From NCBI GenBank assembly GCA_030624445.1, contig JAUXKD010000052.1, positions 1-5,094 on the forward strand: 5,094 nucleotides of DNA, given 5' to 3'. The notes under the pieces were generated by a model. The model had not been told where the DNA came from and searched no databases. It worked only from the letters and a program-made list of their open reading frames with translations. The stretch comes from Candidatus Aenigmatarchaeota archaeon. GTDB taxonomy: Archaea; Aenigmatarchaeota; Aenigmatarchaeia; QMZP01; JAFGSV01. Positions 1-5,094 of the stretch are shown piece by piece; within the stretch, counting starts at the first letter, position 1, and each line of letters starts with the position of its first letter. The translations under genes were made by a program, and so were the position numbers.

Positions 1-10
1 CCGCTCTCAT
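1..10 (-). CDS. Start of a gene running off the left edge (first codons only)
   Basis: Only ATG AGA GCG plus one base is visible on the minus strand (Met-Arg-Ala), so no function can be given. The call rests on what lies behind it: a perfect GGAGGT Shine-Dalgarno sequence at 22-27, eleven bases before the ATG, and a TATA-like box at 57-65 that would place a transcription start near 35. The three elements are in the right order and close to the spacing expected for an archaeal gene with a short leader. It would be transcribed in the same direction as the three minus-strand genes to its right, but it has its own promoter. A spurious ATG cannot be excluded from ten bases. Confidence 0.5.
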
Positions 11-21
11 AAATTGGAAAT

Positions 22-27
22 ACCTCC
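22..27 (-). promoter_or_regulatory. Shine-Dalgarno site for the left-edge gene
   Basis: The plus strand reads ACCTCC, giving GGAGGT on the minus strand, a full match to the anti-Shine-Dalgarno tail of archaeal 16S rRNA. It lies eleven bases from the ATG at 10-8, slightly long but workable. It is the strongest ribosome-binding site in the window and is what makes the left-edge start believable. Confidence 0.6.
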
Positions 28-56
28 GTAGCAAATTAGTTATTTTTAGTAGGCTG

Positions 57-65
57 ATATATAAT
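57..65 (-). promoter_or_regulatory. TATA box for the left-edge gene
   Basis: The minus strand reads ATTATATAT here. Archaeal TATA boxes are centred about 26 bases before the start of transcription, which predicts a start near 35 and a leader of about 25 bases that contains the Shine-Dalgarno site. The flanks are also AT-rich, so composition alone could produce a similar string. The agreement of spacing with the ribosome-binding site and ATG is the main support. Confidence 0.5.
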
Positions 66-74
66 GATTAAAGA

Positions 75-101
75 CTGCCTTATTTGTTGGGCAGGTTTTT
101 T
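75..101. terminator. Possible hairpin terminator
   Basis: CTGCC at 75-79 can pair with GGCAG at 90-94 around a ten-base loop. On the plus strand this is followed after one G by six T residues (96-101), which looks like an intrinsic terminator for a plus-strand transcript. No plus-strand gene is visible to its left. On the minus strand the same stem lies just after the stop codon of the small gene (102-100) and is followed by TCTTT, so it could also help end that transcript. The stem is only five base pairs, so the call is weak. Confidence 0.3.
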
Positions 102-399
102 AAACGGATTTTAAATTCCTGTACTGCCAGATTAGTTTTTCGGTTTGATCATTCGAGAAATGGGAAAAATATCTCAGAATGTCACCCTCATTTTCCAACG
201 AGCCTAATACAACTAATTTTTCTGATTCAACACTAAGATTAACAGTATCATTATCACCCTTTGGGAGTAAAGTAACATTCAAAATTCCGTCTATATTCAA
301 ATAATGGTCTGATACAATTTTTCCAATATCCCCTTCTTCAACGCCTGTGAATTCTAGATTTTCTGATAACAATGCATATTTTCCTATTAATGATCCCAT
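100..399 (-). CDS. Small acidic hypothetical protein, AT-rich gene
   Basis: A 99-residue open frame with an ATG start and TAA stop; I do not recognise the family. The protein is acidic (16 Asp/Glu against 8 Lys/Arg by my count). It has no signal peptide or membrane segment, no cysteines and no metal or nucleotide motif. Alternating hydrophobic stretches near residues 38-46 and 53-66 suggest a beta-rich small domain. The gene is about 33% G+C by hand count, against 55-60% in 60-base samples of endA, so it differs sharply from its neighbours. No Shine-Dalgarno sequence precedes the ATG. An AT-rich element near 423-434 is placed for a leaderless transcript. It lies 68 bases after the methyltransferase gene on the same strand. 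It may be a recently acquired or fast-evolving orphan. A random open frame in AT-rich DNA is less likely, because such DNA is stop-rich. Confidence 0.6.
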   Translation of the reverse strand: MGSLIGKYALLSENLEFTGVEEGDIGKIVSDHYLNIDGILNVTLLPKGDNDTVNLSVESEKLVVLGSLENEGDILRYFSHFSNDQTEKLIWQYRNLKSV

Positions 400-422
400 G
401 AATTAGAATGGGGGGTAAAACA

Positions 423-434
423 TTTAAGTTTAAG
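423..434 (-). promoter_or_regulatory. Possible TATA element for the small orphan gene
   Basis: The minus strand reads TAAACTTAAA-like sequence centred near 429. A start of transcription 26 bases on would fall near 403, a few bases before the ATG at 399-397. That fits a leaderless message and the lack of a Shine-Dalgarno sequence. The match to a TATA box is only fair. Confidence 0.25.
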
Positions 435-467
435 CCCGCGTTGAAAATTTTTATCTGAGGTGATTAC

Positions 468-1295
468 TTATCCGATTTTTGCGTCAATGCATATCTTCCA
501 TACCCTTGGGCCGTAGGGCAGTACCTTTCTCTTGCTCAGTATCTTTACCTTCTTTCCCGCCTTCTTGGCCTCCTTTCTTATGATTTTCAAAGCGTTCGTG
601 TAAAGGTGATCCTCCCTGTCCCAGTAGTAGAAATGGATGATGCCGTTTTTCTTCACCACCTGCAGGGCAACATCCAGGAATTCGTGCGCCCCTTTTGGCA
701 GTGGCATCAAGACCCTGTCGAATTTGACTCCGAGTTTCGGGCAGACTTCCCTCACGTCACCGCAGTAGGCGTTTACCTTCAGAGGGACCCTGTTTATCCG
801 TATGTTTTCCTGGGCGTATTCGTGCGCCTTCGGGTTCAGGTCTACTCCATAGACTTTGTCAACTTTGGGCTGGAATATGGCTATCGTGATCGGTAACGGG
901 CAGACACCACTGAACATGACCAGCACCTTCTCACCCGGCTTCACCTGCTTAGCTATTCTCTGGCGCTCGACGGCCTCACGGCCGGAGAAGTAGGCTTCTT
1001 TAACATCTACACGGAATCTGCACCCGTACTCCGTGTGCTCCGTTTTCGTATCCTTCCCCAGCAGCAATTCAAGGTCAGGCAGCCTGAAATCCCCGCTCCT
1101 TTCCCCGGTCTTGTTGCATACCGTCTTGATCCTGGGATGCATGACCTTCAGCGCCTCCGCTATCATGCGTTTCCTCTTTTTTAGTTCAGGGGGAATCTCG
1201 ATTATGGCGACGTCACCAACTATATCAAATGCCCTGGGAACGAGCTTTAGCTCCTTATCCGTAAGCTTTTTCCTGAGAAAGTCCCTGAGTTTCAT
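468..1295 (-). CDS. trm5: Trm5-like tRNA (guanine37-N1) methyltransferase
   Basis: A 275-residue class I SAM-dependent methyltransferase of the archaeal Trm5 family, which makes m1G37 next to the anticodon and so limits +1 frameshifting. An N-terminal D1-like segment (RAFDIVGDVAIIEIP, residues 21-35) precedes the region with YFSGR (102-106) and ER (110-111), typical of Trm5. The Rossmann fold follows: motif I MFSGVCPLP (127-135), the acidic strand end YGVDLNP (149-155), GDVREV (179-184) and DRVLMPLPKGAHEFLD (193-208). The C-terminal strand pair ends in PYGPRVWKICI. Canonical Trm5 has Asn-Leu-Pro in the active site; here it is Pro198-Leu-Pro200. Length suits the short archaeal forms. The ATG lies one base after the RNase HI stop, with GGAAGG (1308-1303) seven bases upstream and GGTGA closer in, so the two are probably co-translated. 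The family is clear; the exact target base is inferred. Confidence 0.88.
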   Translation of the reverse strand: MKLRDFLRKKLTDKELKLVPRAFDIVGDVAIIEIPPELKKRKRMIAEALKVMHPRIKTVCNKTGERSGDFRLPDLELLLGKDTKTEHTEYGCRFRVDVKEAYFSGREAVERQRIAKQVKPGEKVLVMFSGVCPLPITIAIFQPKVDKVYGVDLNPKAHEYAQENIRINRVPLKVNAYCGDVREVCPKLGVKFDRVLMPLPKGAHEFLDVALQVVKKNGIIHFYYWDREDHLYTNALKIIRKEAKKAGKKVKILSKRKVLPYGPRVWKICIDAKIG

Positions 1296-1296
1296 T

Positions 1297-1713
1297 TCAC
1301 CGCCTTCCGACCTTGTCGAGCATCTCGTTGAGCATGCCGTCCGCGAGCTTGATTATCCGGTCTTCCCTTCTCACGTGGCGGTATTCAACCTTTTCGAAAT
1401 CCCTCTCCAGGTCCTTTACCTGCCTGAAAAGTTCAAGGAGATGCCGTTTCTTAACCTTGAAACTGCCGGAAAGCTGGCTCGCTACCAGCTGGCTGTCGAG
1501 GATGCAAAGAACGGACCCCCGCCCGTACTTTCCGGCCATCTTGAGCGCCTTCAGCACGGCCCTGTACTCGGCAACGTTGTTCGTGGCGGTGCCGATGAAT
1601 TCGCTCTGCCTGGCCAGCAGCTTGTCTTCGCTGTCGAATATCAGCACGGCTATGGCGGCAGGGCCTGGATTGCCCCTTGCCCCTCCGTCAGTGTATATCT
1701 TCAAGTCTGACAA
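1297..1713 (-). CDS. rnhA: Ribonuclease HI (type 1, catalytic domain only)
   Basis: A 138-residue RNase H that cuts the RNA strand of RNA-DNA hybrids such as R-loops and primers, using two metal ions. All active-site residues are visible: Asp9 in YTDGGARGNPGP, Glu49 in NNVAEYRA, Asp73 in LDSQLV and Asp125 in KLADGMLNEMLD. His113 of YRHVRRED fits the conserved mobile-loop histidine. There is no N-terminal hybrid-binding domain, so this is the minimal form seen in many archaea. The start is TTG (1713-1711). No ATG in this frame would keep the first strand and Asp9, and AGGTG (1723-1719) lies five bases before the TTG. It is the first gene of a minus-strand pair with the methyltransferase, with a one-base gap. 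Its promoter must lie in the 40-base divergent gap or reach into the neighbouring gene. Confidence 0.93.
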   Translation of the reverse strand: MSDLKIYTDGGARGNPGPAAIAVLIFDSEDKLLARQSEFIGTATNNVAEYRAVLKALKMAGKYGRGSVLCILDSQLVASQLSGSFKVKKRHLLELFRQVKDLERDFEKVEYRHVRREDRIIKLADGMLNEMLDKVGRR

Positions 1714-1753
1714 AAAAACACCTAATTTAATTTATTCAGTCAGTATTTTAAAC
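1714..1753. promoter_or_regulatory. 40-base divergent promoter region
   Basis: This gap separates rnhA (leftward) from the TIM-barrel gene (rightward), so two promoters must share it. For the rightward gene, AATTTAATTTATT (1724-1736) is centred about 25 bases before the ATG at 1754, which predicts a leaderless message; no Shine-Dalgarno sequence precedes that ATG. For the leftward gene, TTTAAAATA (minus strand, 1752-1744) would start transcription near 1722-1724, just reaching the AGGTG ribosome-binding site at 1723-1719. The two TATA candidates lie within 30 bases of each other, so the two pre-initiation complexes would probably compete. Confidence 0.5.
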
Positions 1754-2620
1754 ATGGAACGAAAATTCATGATTCCCGCCGCGGCTGTCATAGCTGCAGC
1801 AGCGTTGTTGCTTTTCGCCTTCTTCAATGGTTTTCAAGTTTCCGGCAAAACCGGGTTCGGAAAATTCGTGCTTGCCCAGTACGATGCGGCACCCAGAACT
1901 AATGACAGCCTCATCAACACGACAGAACTGCTCCGCCTCCTGAAACTCAGCAACAGCAACACTTACAACATGCTGATAAGAAATCCTGAGGAGGATTTCG
2001 CATCCCTGGAGCAATTCCTAGGAATGTCCGGGAAAGAAGGGATAGACGTGTGGGTGACCATCCTCCCGCCTTCTGAACTGCCGCTGGAGCTGCGAAGCGA
2101 CATGAAATACGTGGATTACATTGGATGGGCAAGGAGGCTGGGGGAGCTTTCGCTAAGGCACAGAAACCTCGTTGCGTGGAGCATAGACAACGTCCTGATT
2201 GACAGGGAATTCTTCACGCAGGGATATCTGGAAGAGATTACAGGCGCCGGTAAAAAGGTAAACCCTGACCTCAAATTCGTCCCTGTGGTCTATTATCCTA
2301 ACGTCATCTCCCCGTATTTCGACGAAAGGAGTGATTTTTTTGACGGCGTCCAATTCTACTACACCAACTTCCCTCCGGGACAGTCGGACGAGTCGAAGGT
2401 GCTTCTCCCGCAGCTGGAAACGTTAAAAGCGAAGTTCCCGGGGCATGTCGTGTTAGGCATATACGCAACCCCATGGTCTTCCGATTACCCGACCTCTCCC
2501 GAATACGTGGAGCAGCTTATAAACCTGGCGAAACAGCATACAGACGGTGTTATGATATACATACTGCAACGGGAGGGAAAGAAGCAGGAAGTAGTTAAAA
2601 AGCTTTTTAGCGAACAGTGA
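1754..2620 (+). CDS. Exported TIM-barrel-like protein (glycosidase-like fold), function unknown
   Basis: A 288-residue protein. Residues 7-25 form one hydrophobic, alanine-rich segment after a basic start (MERKF), fitting a signal peptide or membrane anchor that places the rest outside the membrane. The body shows eight strand-like segments, each followed by a helix-like stretch: near 36-43, 71-77, 97-106, 139-148, 173-181, 196-205, 231-240 and 264-273. This is the pattern of a (beta/alpha)8 barrel of the glycosidase type. Candidate acidic residues at strand 4 are Asp145 and Asp150 (WSIDNVLID), but no clear glutamate ends strand 7, so hydrolase activity is unproven. ATG at 1754 is chosen because it starts the signal segment and suits a leaderless promoter; the frame stays open further left only as antisense to rnhA. 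It precedes endA by 13 bases and probably shares its transcript. I cannot name a family. Confidence 0.75.
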   Translation: MERKFMIPAAAVIAAAALLLFAFFNGFQVSGKTGFGKFVLAQYDAAPRTNDSLINTTELLRLLKLSNSNTYNMLIRNPEEDFASLEQFLGMSGKEGIDVWVTILPPSELPLELRSDMKYVDYIGWARRLGELSLRHRNLVAWSIDNVLIDREFFTQGYLEEITGAGKKVNPDLKFVPVVYYPNVISPYFDERSDFFDGVQFYYTNFPPGQSDESKVLLPQLETLKAKFPGHVVLGIYATPWSSDYPTSPEYVEQLINLAKQHTDGVMIYILQREGKKQEVVKKLFSEQ

Positions 2621-2625
2621 GGAAG
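2619..2625 (+). promoter_or_regulatory. Shine-Dalgarno site for endA
   Basis: GAGGAAG overlaps the stop codon of the TIM-barrel gene and sits eight bases before the ATG at 2634. It supports that ATG over the nearer-upstream ATG at 2627, which hits a stop after four codons. The overlap with the preceding stop suggests the two genes are translated from one message. Confidence 0.55.
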
Positions 2626-2633
2626 TATGAAAT

Positions 2634-3827
2634 ATGATTGAAATAAATTTCGACCCCAAGCTTGGGGCATGGGCCGAAGGCGAGCACGCGGACAAGATCA
2701 GGAATAACTATTTCGGCGAGTCCAGGGACGGCAAGCTCTGGCTTCTTCCGGAAGAGGTCATGTACATGATTGACCTGCAGAACGGCGTCGTCAGGCGTGA
2801 GAACAAAACCATGACCTTTGCGGACATCCTTGCCGAATACGCAAGGAAGGACCCCAGGCTCATGATCAAGTACAATGCCTACAGGGACTGGAGGGACAGG
2901 GGCCTTATAATAAAGAGGTCCGACAAAAACGCAAAAATTCAGAAGAGTACCCGCTCTGTCAAGAGATATCCAATTAGAGAAATGAAACTGCCCAAACTGG
3001 ATGCCCTCGTCCACTGGGACCCGACTTCCGCTTTGGGCGTTCTTGAGGACGAAGATACCGGAAGGCTGCTTTTCGAGGACTGGTGGTTGGGCCAGTGCGG
3101 TGTTTACAAGCAGGACAGGGGAGAGATGCTGAAACTCAACTTCTTTGAGACCGTCCTGCTCTCCAAGCATTTCGGACTGAAGGTCCAGGATGCCGTGAGC
3201 GGAAAGCGCGTCAGCGCGGACAAAATCATGAAAGACGTCGCGAGGAAGAGGGAATTCGCGAAAACCATGTACCAAGCGTATGAGGACTGGAGGATGAAGG
3301 GGTACATAGTAAAGACCGGGTTCAAATTCGGGACGCATTTCAGGATATACTTCCCGGGCGCTTCCCCGGTCAAAAAATCAAATGACGGTAAATGGATACA
3401 CTCCAAGCACGTTCTGCACATTTCACCAAAGGAAGAGAAGCTCCTCGTCTCGGAGTGGGCGAGGGCCGTCAGGGTGGCGCACAGCGTGAAAAAAACCTTT
3501 ATACTGGGCATACCCAAGCTCACCAAAAAGGACCTTGTGGATTACCCCGCCGATTTCGTGGCATTCAGGAGAAAGAAGAAGGGTGGCTCATGGGTGAGGG
3601 AAACGCCCAAAGACGGCCCCCGATACCTTCTTTCGGCGGTAAGCGAGGAAGAGCACATAGGGGGCGTAGAGCTTGCGTCGCTGCTACACAATGCCGAGAA
3701 CCTGAACCTCAGCCTTGTGCTCTCGATAACCGACAGGGAAACGGCAATCACCTACTACGCGCTCAACAAGATAAACCTTCGGGGCGCAAAATACGATTAC
3801 TACGAAATTGAATGGATGAAGCCCTGA
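2634..3827 (+). CDS. endA: tRNA-splicing endonuclease, three-unit (epsilon-type) chain
   Basis: A 397-residue archaeal tRNA intron endonuclease, which cuts both splice sites at bulge-helix-bulge motifs in precursor tRNAs. Three units can be read. Residues 1-115 are an extra N-domain (NYFG.. to AYRDWRDRGLIIK, 82-94). Residues 120-300 are a complete catalytic unit whose N-domain repeats that motif (AYEDWRMKGYIVK, 215-227). It carries the catalytic triad: Tyr239 in FRIYFPG, His256 in HSKH and a lysine at 286/287 in SVKKTF, 287 by alignment with the usual VRK. Residues 301-397 are a further C-domain. Segment 256-293 aligns without gaps to 328-365, where His256 becomes Gly and Lys287 becomes Leu, so this last unit is non-catalytic. 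The order matches the alphaN-alpha-betaC chain of ARMAN endonucleases, which works as a homodimer. Two-repeat (alpha2) enzymes are about 300-350 residues with catalytic residues near the C-terminus, unlike here. The chain appears intact. Confidence 0.92.
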   Translation: MIEINFDPKLGAWAEGEHADKIRNNYFGESRDGKLWLLPEEVMYMIDLQNGVVRRENKTMTFADILAEYARKDPRLMIKYNAYRDWRDRGLIIKRSDKNAKIQKSTRSVKRYPIREMKLPKLDALVHWDPTSALGVLEDEDTGRLLFEDWWLGQCGVYKQDRGEMLKLNFFETVLLSKHFGLKVQDAVSGKRVSADKIMKDVARKREFAKTMYQAYEDWRMKGYIVKTGFKFGTHFRIYFPGASPVKKSNDGKWIHSKHVLHISPKEEKLLVSEWARAVRVAHSVKKTFILGIPKLTKKDLVDYPADFVAFRRKKKGGSWVRETPKDGPRYLLSAVSEEEHIGGVELASLLHNAENLNLSLVLSITDRETAITYYALNKINLRGAKYDYYEIEWMKP

Positions 3828-3939
3828 TACCTGCAGACTGGGTGGGGATGTAAAAACTTAACTTATTGTCGAGTAAGAAGGTCAACATTTATAAGATGTC
3901 TCCTTTTCATTAGTTAAATTGAGTGTTTTGGTGTGATTG
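3828..3939 (+). promoter_or_regulatory. Intergenic promoter region of the OPT gene
   Basis: TTTATAAG at 3888-3895 is the best TATA box on the plus strand of this window. A start of transcription about 26 bases on would fall near 3917, giving a leader of about 23 bases. GGTGTGAT at 3930-3937 is an imperfect Shine-Dalgarno sequence (compare GGAGGTGAT) and ends two bases before the ATG at 3940, with its GGTG core six bases away. The transporter therefore appears to be transcribed independently of endA. I see no T-run or hairpin that would clearly end the endA transcript, and no RNA gene here. Confidence 0.65.
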
Positions 3940-5094
3940 ATGCTTTCCGAAGAACAAGGCGAATCGGGTTTCACCCTCAGAGCCGTCATTATCGCTGTTC
4001 TGCTGACGATATTCCTTCTGGTAACTTCCAGCTACATAGCCCTGAAGATGGGTGCCCTTCCGTGGCCCATAATATTCAGTGCGGTCGTCGCGGGCGCGCT
4101 TCTGCAGCTGGTTTCCAGGGTTTCAAGGAAGACCAACAGGCACGAGATGAACGTGGCCCAGGCCGGAGGCACGGTCGGCGGCCTGCTGGCTTCAGGAGTC
4201 GTTTTCACGATACCCGGGATTCTCTACCTTCAGGGGCAGGGTATCAACGTTTCAATGCCGGACGTTCTGACGCTTGCCGTGGTGTGCGTGACGGCCGGCA
4301 TCCTGGGAGTCCTCTTGTCAGTTCCCCTGCGTAGGGTGTTCGTTGAAGATGAAAAGCTGCCTTATCCCAGCGGGACAGCAGGTGCCGAGGTAATAAAGGC
4401 CGAGACCCAGTTGGGAAGGGGGACATTCTACGTGGCGCTGGCGCTCTCGCTCACAGGAATTTTCGTTCTCCTGCGGGAGGCCTTCTTCCCGGCCGGATGG
4501 GCGCTGCCGATAATGCCTGAACTGGGGCTTGTGCTTGCGATCTATCCGATGCCGCTCGCGATAGGCATAGGCTACCTGATCGGACACAAGGCGTCCATCA
4601 ATTCATGGTTCACAGGCTCGTTTGTAGGATGGGTAATCCTTGTACCGTTGCTGGCGGCATACAACGTCGCGGCGCCGGATGTGGGAGGGGCGATAATGCA
4701 GAACGCGGGCATGGGAATGGTTATCGGTGCAGGCATTGGCTTTTTCTTTTCGTACGTAATCCCAAGGGCGAAAAGGATATTCATGCCGCTCTTCAGGTGG
4801 GAAGGCATGCCCTGGTACACCAAGATGACGCCCCTTTTCTCGGTGGCCGCATTCATCGTCCTTTCGATCGTGGGCATACATCCGATAGCTGCCGGGATCG
4901 CGGTCGCGGGCGTCTGGGTGATGGTAAGCGTTGCAGGCATGATGACCGGGGAAACCGACATAGACCCCCTGGAACAGTTCGGTATCATAATAGGCCTAGT
5001 CGCGCTCGGCGTCTTTACCGCTTTCAGCATGCAGCTCGGCCTCCTGTCGGCATTTCTCATAGTATGTTTCGTTTCGATAGCGAGCGCCGTGGCC
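3940..5094 (+). CDS. OPT-family oligopeptide transporter, 3' end outside the window
   Basis: The frame is open from ATG at 3940 to the last base, giving 385 codons with no stop. It is very hydrophobic, with about eleven or twelve membrane segments by eye, beginning with residues 12-36. Family marks are NVAQAGGTVGG followed by LLASGVVFTIPG (71-93) and LPYPSGTAGAEVIKA (140-154), close to the conserved N..Q..G..GG..A.G..FTIP and LP.P.GTA.AEV motifs of prokaryotic OPT proteins. The family imports peptides, or in some branches metal chelates, driven by proton symport; the substrate cannot be read here. Prokaryotic members have roughly 600-700 residues, so more than half is present. The start follows an in-frame TGA at 3934, and only a TTG directly before the ATG competes. 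It has its own TATA box and Shine-Dalgarno sequence. Confidence 0.9.
   Translation, partial: MLSEEQGESGFTLRAVIIAVLLTIFLLVTSSYIALKMGALPWPIIFSAVVAGALLQLVSRVSRKTNRHEMNVAQAGGTVGGLLASGVVFTIPGILYLQGQGINVSMPDVLTLAVVCVTAGILGVLLSVPLRRVFVEDEKLPYPSGTAGAEVIKAETQLGRGTFYVALALSLTGIFVLLREAFFPAGWALPIMPELGLVLAIYPMPLAIGIGYLIGHKASINSWFTGSFVGWVILVPLLAAYNVAAPDVGGAIMQNAGMGMVIGAGIGFFFSYVIPRAKRIFMPLFRWEGMPWYTKMTPLFSVAAFIVLSIVGIHPIAAGIAVAGVWVMVSVAGMMTGETDIDPLEQFGIIIGLVALGVFTAFSMQLGLLSAFLIVCFVSIASAVA

Noticed and set aside
457..464. Perfect Shine-Dalgarno string GAGGTGAT on the plus strand
   Set aside because: No start codon at a usable distance opens a frame; the nearest lead into the antisense of trm5 and soon stop.
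453..465. CTGA followed by GGTGATTA, resembling D' and C' boxes of a guide RNA
   Set aside because: No matching outer C box or D box is present at the right distances on either side.
1033..1710. 225-codon open frame on the plus strand
   Set aside because: It spans the antisense of both rnhA and trm5, including their conserved motifs, and shows no protein-like pattern of its own.
1313..1753. Upstream extension of the TIM-barrel reading frame by 147 codons
   Set aside because: It runs antisense through rnhA, whose four catalytic residues are intact, and it would bury the signal segment inside the protein.
2607..3338. 243-codon open frame on the minus strand
   Set aside because: It is antisense to endA, which has clear domains and catalytic residues. 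The frame is a by-product of G+C-rich codon use.
3862..3877. CTTA...TAAG inverted repeat upstream of the OPT TATA box
   Set aside because: Four-base arms around an eight-base spacer are expected by chance in AT-rich DNA.
4572..5060. 162-codon open frame on the minus strand
   Set aside because: It is antisense to the OPT gene, whose membrane segments and family motifs are continuous across this stretch.

Overview
The window looks like an ordinary stretch of an archaeal chromosome. The evidence is a Trm5-type tRNA methyltransferase, an archaeal tRNA-splicing endonuclease, TATA-like boxes about 26 bases before likely transcription starts, and a mix of Shine-Dalgarno-led and apparently leaderless genes. 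The endonuclease reads as a three-unit chain (catalytic-type N-domain, full catalytic unit, non-catalytic C-domain). That architecture is known from ultrasmall ARMAN archaea, so I infer a Micrarchaeota-like (DPANN) source. This is inference from one gene.

Layout. Bases 1-10 hold the first codons of a minus-strand gene that leaves the window, with a TATA box and a perfect Shine-Dalgarno sequence behind it. Bases 100-399 (minus) hold a small, acidic, AT-rich orphan gene. Bases 468-1713 (minus) hold a tight pair, RNase HI then a Trm5-like methyltransferase, separated by one base. A 40-base divergent promoter gap follows. Bases 1754-3827 (plus) hold an exported TIM-barrel-like protein and the splicing endonuclease, 13 bases apart. 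After a 112-base promoter region, bases 3940-5094 (plus) hold the first 385 codons of an OPT-family oligopeptide transporter cut off by the window end.

How the genes relate. Two divergent units each carry an enzyme acting at the tRNA anticodon loop: Trm5 methylates G37, and EndA removes introns, which most often lie just after position 37. RNase HI adds RNA-DNA hybrid removal. The TIM-barrel protein and the OPT transporter point to surface or nutrient functions. I see no CRISPR array, tRNA, rRNA, insertion sequence, phage or defence module. The strongest item is the endonuclease architecture. The methyltransferase motif change, the AT-rich orphan and the unassigned TIM barrel are secondary leads.
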